The notes under the pieces: model-generated | Told to the model about the DNA's origin: nothing | Seen by the model: only the letters and a program-made list of their open reading frames with translations | Database searches by the model: none | Translations under genes and position numbers: made by a program | Shown: positions 1-5,744 of the stretch, in pieces | Layout: each line of letters starts with the position of its first letter | How positions within the stretch are numbered: the first letter of the stretch is position 1 | Source of the DNA: JBJKPP01 sp046706145 | Lineage (GTDB): Bacteria > Bacteroidota > Ignavibacteria > Ignavibacteriales > Ignavibacteriaceae | DNA: 6,284 nt | Reading direction: 5' to 3' | Assembly: GCA_046706145.1 (NCBI GenBank) | Contig: JBJKPP010000288.1 | Span: 1-6,284 of the forward strand

Positions 1-659
1 TCTTCCGAACCCTTTCCGAAAAAATCAACAACTCCATCAACATCTACAATTGCTTCTACCCTGCTGGAGTAATTTCTATTACTACTATCCTGCTCAAATT
101 TCTTAATACTATTAGTTGTACCAATTAAAGCTGCTAAATGTCCACCCGCTGAACAACCATAAACTGCTATCTTACTGGTATCAATATTATATTCACTAGC
201 ATTTGCTCTAATCCATCTTACTGCTGATTTAAGATCATAAACTGCTGCTGGATAAAGTGCTTCTATTGAAAGTCTATACTCCACTGCTACTGTAATAAAT
301 CCTTTAGCGGCAAGTCTTTCAGCCATAGGAATTACTAACTGTATGTTACCACTGCGCCAGCCGCCGCCGTGTATCATCAAGACAGCAGGAAATTTTTCAT
401 TTTTCTTAGCTAAAGGGTAGAAGATATCAAGATGAAGTTTCCTTTTTCCAATTTGTTCATATATAATATTTTTCTCTTCTTTTACATTAGAAGGCGGCTT
501 ATCTGTAACAAGCTTTGCCTCTGGAAATTTCTTATGTATTTTTATCGTAGCGCTGTAAAGTGTATAAGAAGTATCCCTAGGAATGGGGGAAGTATTTTTC
601 TGGACTTGAGCATAGCTAATAGAAGTTAGTAATGAAACGTACAAGAAGATTTTAAACAT
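1..659 (-). CDS. Alpha/beta-hydrolase esterase, secreted, C-terminus cut by window edge
   Basis: The frame is open from an ATG at 659 to the left edge, giving 219 residues with no stop, so the C-terminus lies outside. Residues 1-17 (MFKIFLYVSLLTSISYA) form a clean signal peptide with cleavage likely before Gln18. After a linker of about 45 residues the hydrolase fold begins: an HGGGW oxyanion motif at 97-101, an EYRL strand at 127-130, and the nucleophile elbow GCSAG at 168-172 with Ser170. This pattern is that of the hormone-sensitive-lipase-like and BD-FAE esterases, which often deacetylate or deferuloylate plant polysaccharides. The catalytic Asp and His should lie beyond the edge. It is the last visible gene of the pectin operon, 38 bp after the pectinesterase, so an acetyl- or feruloyl-esterase acting on pectin side groups is a reasonable inference. 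The exact substrate cannot be read from the sequence. The start is chosen because it opens directly on the signal peptide. Confidence 0.88.
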   Translation of the reverse strand, partial: MFKIFLYVSLLTSISYAQVQKNTSPIPRDTSYTLYSATIKIHKKFPEAKLVTDKPPSNVKEEKNIIYEQIGKRKLHLDIFYPLAKKNEKFPAVLMIHGGGWRSGNIQLVIPMAERLAAKGFITVAVEYRLSIEALYPAAVYDLKSAVRWIRANASEYNIDTSKIAVYGCSAGGHLAALIGTTNSIKKFEQDSSNRNYSSRVEAIVDVDGVVDFFGKGSE

Positions 660-676
660 GGTACTTTTTCATGTTT
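654..676. repeat. Inverted repeat covering the esterase start codon
   Basis: The arms AAACATG (654-660) and CATGTTT (670-676) are perfect reverse complements, 7 bp each, separated by 9 bp. In the minus-strand mRNA the esterase AUG (659-657) lies inside the 3' arm, so a hairpin here would pair the start codon with an upstream AUG-containing arm. The arms are AT-rich and short, so chance is possible. Confidence 0.4.
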
Positions 677-697
677 TGTATAAATTGTTAGGAACCA

Positions 698-1978
698 TTA
701 ATGAGTATTTATAGCAAAGCTGGCGTCTCTTTCACTTACGCTTGCAAGAGTGCCCATCATTTTTGTATTGTTTGAAAGATGAAGCCCCTGTAAATCTCCT
801 TTAGAAAAATTCTTACTACTATTGAAACGAATCGTATCAGAACCCGCTCCCGAATCATAAACAAATTTAATTCCTGAGCTAGAAATTAACATTGGTTTGC
901 CTATTACTGTAATCGGTTCACTGTAGAAAAGCAGAAGATAACTTTTCTTTATTTCATATTTTATGACTTTAATATCTTTTTTAGATTCCGGATTCCATTT
1001 GCCGTCAAACGTCCATGCTGGAGTAATATCAGAAGGTTTGGGAGAACCGGAAGCAGTACTTAAATTATTTTCAAACCATTTGAAGTCACCTCCAGCACGG
1101 CGACAATCAAAATAATAGTCTCTTTCTCCCCAGTTGGATGGACGATCTTTTTCCGGATGACCTGGATATGTAACTCTATAAATTGGTTTATCAGACATGT
1201 TTTTTGAGAAATCACAATTCAATAAATAAAATTGTGCATCATAATGATGTCTGCCCAATTCAAATCCTTTCACTCCGTCAAAAGAACAATTCTCAAGAAC
1301 AAATTTTTGATTTATATTATAACCGCCAGCATGCCAAATAGATGCAGTTTGTTTTTCTTCATAAAATTTAGAGTTACGAATAAAGCACCATCCACGCGGA
1401 CACACAAAATCAACGGAGCCTTTGAAATAACAGTTAGCATGATAATACATACCGTTCTTGTAATTCCAAAGAGAAACTGTATCCGCACCTTTGCTAAGAA
1501 CATTGCAATTGATAACTATTGTTCGAGTTCCTGTTCCATATATTGCAAAAGCATGAGGACCAATTTCCGGTTGAGTGTTTTTGATTGTTAAGTTTTTCAG
1601 TACTATGTCGTCTGCAAAAATATTAATAACTGCTGGACCAATCGAATCTTTATGAGCTATCCAATCAGTTCTTAATTGATCATACTCAATTATCGTACTA
1701 TCTCTGCTTTGACCTTTAAGAGTTATATTATCCTGCGTAATTTTGAACTTTTCGATGTACACACCATTCTTAATATAAATCACTACTCTTTCATAGTTAA
1801 ACATTGGAAGCGACTCTAAAGCTGCGGTGATTGTCTTAAAGTTACCGCTTCCATCCTTCGCTACTGTAATAAAGTGAGTGTCTTTAGCAACAGATTCAGC
1901 CTTAAGCTGATGAGCCTCTGGCTCAAATATGGAAATCACTATAAAAAACAAAATGGATTTTAAAAACGTATTCCTCAC
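698..1978 (-). CDS. CE8-like pectinesterase with C-terminal SWM-type domain
   Basis: This 426-residue protein belongs by fold to the pectin methylesterase family (CE8), which removes methyl esters from homogalacturonan so that lyases and polygalacturonases can act. A hydrophobic signal peptide covers about residues 5-18. The right-handed beta-helix domain spans about 35-330 and carries GSGNFKTI (43-50), GVYIE (72-76), ADT (165-167), GSVDF (187-191) and LGR (241-243). The two catalytic aspartates (D166, D190) and the arginine (R243) are present. The glutamines usual in QAVAL and QDTL are His142 and Ala165 here, and the Trp of LGRPW is replaced (LGRHH), so this is a divergent subgroup and activity on methyl esters is not certain. 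Residues about 335-410 (SEPITVIGKP, YDSGAGSDTIRF, GDLQGLHLS) resemble the SWM/SwmB Ig-like repeat seen at the ends of extracellular proteins. The start is GTG, backed by GAGGA at 1987-1983, 4 nt upstream. It sits 12 bp after the SGNH gene in the same frame. Confidence 0.88.
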   Translation of the reverse strand: MRNTFLKSILFFIVISIFEPEAHQLKAESVAKDTHFITVAKDGSGNFKTITAALESLPMFNYERVVIYIKNGVYIEKFKITQDNITLKGQSRDSTIIEYDQLRTDWIAHKDSIGPAVINIFADDIVLKNLTIKNTQPEIGPHAFAIYGTGTRTIVINCNVLSKGADTVSLWNYKNGMYYHANCYFKGSVDFVCPRGWCFIRNSKFYEEKQTASIWHAGGYNINQKFVLENCSFDGVKGFELGRHHYDAQFYLLNCDFSKNMSDKPIYRVTYPGHPEKDRPSNWGERDYYFDCRRAGGDFKWFENNLSTASGSPKPSDITPAWTFDGKWNPESKKDIKVIKYEIKKSYLLLFYSEPITVIGKPMLISSSGIKFVYDSGAGSDTIRFNSSKNFSKGDLQGLHLSNNTKMMGTLASVSERDASFAINTH

Positions 1979-1982
1979 TTTT

Positions 1983-1987
1983 TCCTC
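1983..1987 (-). promoter_or_regulatory. Shine-Dalgarno site deciding the GTG start of the CE8-like gene
   Basis: The minus strand reads GAGGA, four A residues, then GTG at 1978-1976. No in-frame ATG lies between the preceding TAG (1993-1991) and the signal peptide. An ATG at 1989-1987 is in another frame and meets TGA after three codons. The purine box therefore supports the GTG as the true start. Confidence 0.6.
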
Positions 1988-1990
1988 ATA

Positions 1991-2653
1991 CTATTTCTTA
2001 AGAAGAATTTGTGTCTGTTTCCATACAGCGATAGCAATTTGTTTCTGCCCCGCAATGTCAGGATGAAGTCCATCAACATAATTTGAAGCTGAAACGGTGC
2101 GCAGCAAAGAAATAAATCCAAGAGATTCTTCTTTTGCGAGTTCTTTATATTTTTTTTCTAATTCAGCAAGAGATTTTTTCGTATTCTCATTATATTTTTT
2201 CTTCACATTAACTTTAGACATGGTTTTAAGGTTTATGTCTGACGGAGCAAGAATTATTATTTTAGTGCTGTTATCACTTTCTTTGATTTTCTTGATCATC
2301 CATTTCATATTCTTGACACATTCATTTACTAAACTATCATTTCCGTTTTTAAGATCATTTACGCCAAGAAAGATTAAGAAATAATCGGCGTGTGGATATT
2401 TTTTGAGAATGGGCAAAAGTTCGACTTTATCTGAAGTCTTTCTACTGTTTCTTCCTTCATTAATAAAATCGATTCCTTCATGTTCTTTTGACAGAAAATA
2501 AACCCAGCTATGACCGTTTACACGAGCACCATGAGTTATAGAATCACCAAAACAAATGATTTTTTTGTTGTTATTACTATTATAAGTCATAGCAATAAAA
2601 ACCACCATAACTATGGCAATTACTAAAACAGTAATTTTATCTTTCAGCTGCAC
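1991..2653 (-). CDS. SGNH/GDSL-family esterase, membrane-anchored or exported
   Basis: This 220-residue protein has the four SGNH hydrolase blocks in order: GDSIT with Ser38, the glycine block NEGRNSRKT with Gly67, GVND with Asn99, and DGLHPD with Asp194 and His197. All catalytic and oxyanion residues are present and the length is normal for a single-domain member. A hydrophobic segment at about 8-23 (ITVLVIAIVMVVFIAM) after a short charged start is a signal anchor or uncleaved signal; there is no lipobox cysteine. The middle (about 148-177) is lysine- and glutamate-rich and probably helical. Its place between a pectate lyase and a pectinesterase suggests removal of acetyl groups from pectin or rhamnogalacturonan. 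However, the nucleophile block GDSIT looks more like the general lysophospholipase-L1-like group than the GDST of typical CE12 enzymes, so the substrate is inference. The start is GTG at 2653, overlapping the last base of the upstream TAG, which suggests translational coupling. Confidence 0.88.
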   Translation of the reverse strand: MQLKDKITVLVIAIVMVVFIAMTYNSNNNKKIICFGDSITHGARVNGHSWVYFLSKEHEGIDFINEGRNSRKTSDKVELLPILKKYPHADYFLIFLGVNDLKNGNDSLVNECVKNMKWMIKKIKESDNSTKIIILAPSDINLKTMSKVNVKKKYNENTKKSLAELEKKYKELAKEESLGFISLLRTVSASNYVDGLHPDIAGQKQIAIAVWKQTQILLKK

Positions 2654-3840
2654 TATTTGCTCCCTGCTTTTTCCTTTTTAATTTCATTTAACCAGGTGGG
2701 ATATTCCTCGAGAACCCTTTGTGGTTCATAAGTATACCAGGTGTATCCAGTACGTCTTTCTCTGCTAACATCAGATAATTTGTAAACCGCTTTGCCGTCC
2801 CTGTTAGCAAAAAATATTCTATTTGTTCCCAATCCATAAAAACTTGCCCATATCGGTGGTGCTGTTGGGTCCTCAACTACTACTTTGTCGGAATCAGATT
2901 TATGATATTTATAGACAATGTGTGTAGAAGGAATTGTTTTTAATCTTATTCCTTTAATGCTTGAATTTTTGAACCAATTAACCGCACTCTTTATTGAGTT
3001 TATTATAGCATCGTCTGGATGTTTTAGACTCATCAAAAAGAGAACTATATCACTGCTTTCTTCCCCACATTTTGAGGCAAGTTCAAACGTACGTGCACCA
3101 CGTGGACTAAAATCAATGTTGTCATGTTGCTGGCACCATACGGTTAGATTACCGTTTTCTTTTATCTGACATTTCAGAATACACTCAATGCCTTTTTCAA
3201 AGGCCAGCTTAACCTCCTCGCGTAGTTTCTCATTAACGAAAGAGAAATAGGGTTTATTCAAAACTATTTCATGCAATACATTCATTACTCCAATCATAGC
3301 ATTGTCATTAAAGGTTATATATTTTCTGTAACCGCTTGTATCCGGATAAAATTGCGGCCATCCTCCATTTGGATACTGAGCGTTCAACATGAATTTAATT
3401 CCTCTTACCGCGGCACTTTTATACCTTTCGTCTTTTGTAATCCAATAAACTTTAGCGAGGTACTCTACCTGCGAATGAGTTGCTCCATTGTCAAAGGTAG
3501 TATTGAGTGAATCTTTTCCTTCACTTAATATTTCCTTCTGCTTGTCGGTTAAAATAGCAAGCATGTCATAATTCTTTGGCCAGCCGCCGTTTTTTTGTTG
3601 ATAAAGTAATATGTTATCGGCAATTCTTCTTATTTGTGTGGGTTTGTATCTTTTTTGATTTGGAAGAGGAAGAAAAACTTGTTCAGAATCCGTAATGTCT
3701 CTCCAATGGTGTGCGCTGTCATAGAAACCGGATATATCAATTACAGTATTTTTTATGGGAGACTTTTGTTGTGAATAAATTGGAGGGTATAGAAAAAAAG
3801 ATATAATTAAAATAGAAAACAACTGTTTCATTCTTAACAT
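2653..3840 (-). CDS. Pectate lyase, polysaccharide lyase family 10
   Basis: The 395-residue product matches the PL10 (PelA-type) pectate lyases, (alpha/alpha)-barrel enzymes that cleave polygalacturonate by calcium-dependent beta-elimination to unsaturated oligogalacturonates. Family landmarks appear in order: QQKNGGWPKNYDM (81-93), FDNGATHSQVEYLAKVY (116-132), YPNGGWPQFYP (156-166), TFNDNAM (176-182), WCQQHD (235-240), PRGARTFEL (246-254), DPTAPPIWASFY (324-335) and RERRTGYTWY (360-369). The acidic and arginine residues of these blocks are the expected metal and substrate ligands. One block reads WASFY where I recall WARFY as usual. A signal peptide covers about residues 4-23, ending at IYSQ. 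Met4 (MKQLFSIL) is an equally good start, as neither ATG has a clear Shine-Dalgarno site. The protein is the single catalytic domain, with no carbohydrate-binding module and no T9SS tail. It lies 54 bp after the polygalacturonase and overlaps the SGNH gene by 1 bp. Confidence 0.94.
   Translation of the reverse strand: MLRMKQLFSILIISFFLYPPIYSQQKSPIKNTVIDISGFYDSAHHWRDITDSEQVFLPLPNQKRYKPTQIRRIADNILLYQQKNGGWPKNYDMLAILTDKQKEILSEGKDSLNTTFDNGATHSQVEYLAKVYWITKDERYKSAAVRGIKFMLNAQYPNGGWPQFYPDTSGYRKYITFNDNAMIGVMNVLHEIVLNKPYFSFVNEKLREEVKLAFEKGIECILKCQIKENGNLTVWCQQHDNIDFSPRGARTFELASKCGEESSDIVLFLMSLKHPDDAIINSIKSAVNWFKNSSIKGIRLKTIPSTHIVYKYHKSDSDKVVVEDPTAPPIWASFYGLGTNRIFFANRDGKAVYKLSDVSRERRTGYTWYTYEPQRVLEEYPTWLNEIKKEKAGSK
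2660..2665 (-). promoter_or_regulatory. Shine-Dalgarno site deciding the GTG start of the SGNH gene
   Basis: The minus strand reads AGGGAG, six bases (CAAATA), then GTG. The site lies within the last codons of the pectate lyase gene, whose TAG shares its final G with the GTG. The next in-frame ATG, codon 17, would cut away most of the hydrophobic N-terminus, so GTG is preferred. Confidence 0.6.
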
Positions 3841-3894
3841 GTAAATATGAATTTAATTATGAATGTATTTTAACTCTTTAATTATGTTCTTAAA

Positions 3895-5517
3895 CTATTT
3901 AAGAAGGATCATTTTTTTAGTGACATCGTAGTTACCGGTAACAACTCTATAGAAGTAAATTCCACTACTAAAACCTGATGCATTGAAATTAAAGCTATAG
4001 TGCCCCATAATTAAGTCCTTGTCTACTAAAGTTTTAACTGGTTGACCGAGTATATTGTAAACTTTCAATAAAACGTGAGATTTTTTAGGTAAATCAAACC
4101 AGATTGTCGTTGTAGGATTAAATGGATTTGGATAGTTCTGCAACAGTAGAAATTTATTAAGACGTGCTCCATCATGAATGGATGTAATATTTGTAACATA
4201 TCCATTTACTTCAATTATGTAACTATCACCATTAGTTACTTTTATATTTACATTACTAGTATCTATACTTGCATTTCTAATTTGAATTCCAACAAGTGAT
4301 GAAATATTTACATTCTGAAGATGAATATTTGTAAGCGGCATCTCAGGAAGACCAACGACAACTCCACCATAGGCCGAACCTGTGGAAGTTAAATTTTCTA
4401 CAGTGATATCGTGAAAATGTGGGGTCAATGATGTAACAGGCTGCGCTGTATCCGATTGAGAGGGAATGTTGGGATAATATTCCGAAAAATAAATTGGATA
4501 TTCTACATTGGTCATTGTAATATTACTGTAATGAATGTTTCTTACGTTTCCACCATTGCCTCTATAAGATTTGATCCTAAGACCATTTGTGGTTCCATTA
4601 AAATTACAACTATCAACATACATGCTGTCAACCCCACCGCCCGTTTCACTTCCAATCGAAACACCATGCCCATGAACGAAGGTGCATTGTGATATAAATA
4701 TCCGTGAGCAACCGGCATTTGGATCGGATGGATCATATCTGCCGGATTTAACAGCCACATTATCATCACCAGTGTCAATGTAACAATTCCTTATATTGAC
4801 GTTATGGCATGTTGCCGGATCGATACCATCTGTGTTTGGCGAGTTTGAAGGAGCCAAAATTGTAACGCTATCTACTGTCACATTATTACACCATTCCGGT
4901 ATAAAATGAAATTGTGGTGAATTCTTCAAAGTAATATTCTTTAGCAATACATTATCGCAGTAATTTGGCTGAAACATTCTAGGCCTAACTGAGATAGTTC
5001 CATTATTATATGCCGTCCACCATTCTTGTCCTTGTCCATCAATGTAGCCTTTTCCTATTATTGCAATATTATTAGCATGGTTAGCAGTCAGCAACGGTTG
5101 CAAAGAGCTTGGCGGTATAGTGGTATCTGCACCAGGTTTGTAATATGCTTTCATGTTTGTTGTGCCTAATAAACCAGCAGTGCTATCTATATATAACGTA
5201 TCATTACTTTTCAGCTCTAAGGGACCCGTAAGATATATCCCGTTAGTTAATAATATAACACCTCCACCTGCGGCTGATACACTATCAAGAGCAGCTTGAA
5301 TTGCTTTAGTATTATCTGTTTGTCCATCCCCAACGAATCCATTTCCAGTGCTATCTATTACAAATATTACTTTATGACTTTTTGTCTTAATAGTTAAATT
5401 TTGGGGGGATAATGAAAAACCATATGAAATTATAATAATAATTAAAATTTGGCCGAAAGTAGTTATGAAATTCAATAATCGGTTGCTCTTATTACGTTCT
5501 ATCATTTTAAACTTCAT
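3895..5517 (-). CDS. GH28 polygalacturonase with T9SS sorting domain
   Basis: This 540-residue protein is a glycoside hydrolase family 28 enzyme, which hydrolyses alpha-1,4 galacturonic acid links of pectin by inversion. The N-terminus holds a hydrophobic export segment (about 21-35) after a long basic stretch. The beta-helix domain runs from about 50 to 445: it begins with VGDGQTDNTKAIQAALD (62-78), has IDGQGQEWW (159-167), and carries the catalytic set NTDGID (Asp230), GDD (Asp251, Asp252), GHG (His284) and RIKS (314-317). Residues 455-540 form a type IX secretion sorting domain: QNYPNPFNPTT, VYNILGQ, SGIYFYR and a final TKKMILLK. The enzyme should therefore be secreted through the outer membrane or held on the surface after removal of the tail. 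Exo or endo mode cannot be decided; a rhamnogalacturonan-type GH28 is less likely but possible. It is the first gene of the operon, behind a candidate promoter. Met5 is an alternative start. Confidence 0.95.
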   Translation of the reverse strand: MKFKMIERNKSNRLLNFITTFGQILIIIIISYGFSLSPQNLTIKTKSHKVIFVIDSTGNGFVGDGQTDNTKAIQAALDSVSAAGGGVILLTNGIYLTGPLELKSNDTLYIDSTAGLLGTTNMKAYYKPGADTTIPPSSLQPLLTANHANNIAIIGKGYIDGQGQEWWTAYNNGTISVRPRMFQPNYCDNVLLKNITLKNSPQFHFIPEWCNNVTVDSVTILAPSNSPNTDGIDPATCHNVNIRNCYIDTGDDNVAVKSGRYDPSDPNAGCSRIFISQCTFVHGHGVSIGSETGGGVDSMYVDSCNFNGTTNGLRIKSYRGNGGNVRNIHYSNITMTNVEYPIYFSEYYPNIPSQSDTAQPVTSLTPHFHDITVENLTSTGSAYGGVVVGLPEMPLTNIHLQNVNISSLVGIQIRNASIDTSNVNIKVTNGDSYIIEVNGYVTNITSIHDGARLNKFLLLQNYPNPFNPTTTIWFDLPKKSHVLLKVYNILGQPVKTLVDKDLIMGHYSFNFNASGFSSGIYFYRVVTGNYDVTKKMILLK

Positions 5518-5539
5518 TCTTAAGATGTGAAAGGATCTA

Positions 5540-5552
5540 GTTAGAATCTAAC
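5540..5552. promoter_or_regulatory. Perfect 13-bp palindrome, candidate operator
   Basis: The sequence GTTAGA-A-TCTAAC is a perfect inverted repeat with 6-bp arms and a 1-bp centre. It ends 22 bp before the polygalacturonase start codon and begins 2 bp downstream of a TATAAA box, so it would cover the transcription start. This is where a repressor responding to a pectin breakdown product would be expected to bind. No regulator gene is in the window, and the motif does not match an operator that I can name. Confidence 0.4.
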
Positions 5553-5554
5553 GT

Positions 5555-5583
5555 TTTATACTGATATAGTTTGAAGTAAGAAA
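5555..5583 (-). promoter_or_regulatory. Candidate promoter of the pectin operon
   Basis: The minus strand has TATAAA (5560-5555), five of six bases matching a sigma-70 -10 box, preceded at 17 bp by TTTCTT (5583-5578), a poor -35. Such boxes arise easily by chance in AT-rich DNA, and sigma factors of this phylum often use other motifs. The support is mostly its position in front of the first operon gene and next to a palindrome. Confidence 0.3.
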
Positions 5584-5705
5584 TATTATTTTGATTTTTC
5601 CAACCTGACTGAAGTAGGCGATAACACTTTGAACAAATAAGCCGTCAGCATACTTTATAAAATAAATGGGAGTTATCAGTATTTTTGGAGTTACTTTTTA
5701 AAATC

Positions 5706-5737
5706 TTTTTTATCAGGTGAGATATAGGAATAAAAAA
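5706..5737 (-). terminator. Weak AT-only stem after the kinase gene
   Basis: TTTTTTAT (5706-5713) and ATAAAAAA (5730-5737) pair perfectly over 8 bp with a 16-base loop, starting 7 bp after the kinase stop codon. The stem has no G-C pair and the bases that follow are not a clean T run, so this is a poor intrinsic terminator. It may be chance. Confidence 0.2.
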
Positions 5738-5744
5738 TCTATTT

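Larger units (their letters stand above)
5518..5744. other. Intergenic spacer between kinase and polygalacturonase genes
   Basis: This is the longest non-coding stretch in the window. It separates the intracellular kinase from the run of exported enzymes and is the natural place for the operon promoter. Reading along the minus strand it holds an AT-only stem just after the kinase stop, two copies of TAACTCC 18 bp apart, a candidate -10 box and a 13-bp palindrome. I see no tRNA, no riboswitch-like conserved structure and no convincing small ORF. Confidence 0.6.

Noticed and set aside
432..629. Plus-strand reading frame of 65 codons
   Set aside because: It lies antisense to the esterase gene, whose minus-strand frame carries a signal peptide and catalytic motifs. 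The plus-strand peptide has no recognisable family trait.
1232..1591. Plus-strand reading frame of 119 codons inside the pectinesterase gene
   Set aside because: It is antisense to the most conserved part of the CE8-like domain and its translation has no recognisable features; it is a by-product of the coding strand.
3852..3886. Direct repeat TTTAATTATG, two copies 25 bp apart, between the polygalacturonase and lyase genes
   Set aside because: Both copies are almost entirely A and T within a very AT-rich 54-bp gap, so a chance match is likely and no third copy supports a regulatory array.
5669..5693. Direct repeat GGAGTTA, two copies 18 bp apart, in the intergenic spacer
   Set aside because: Seven bases twice in 227 bp is weak, the copies lie far upstream of the candidate promoter, and no symmetry supports a protein-binding site.
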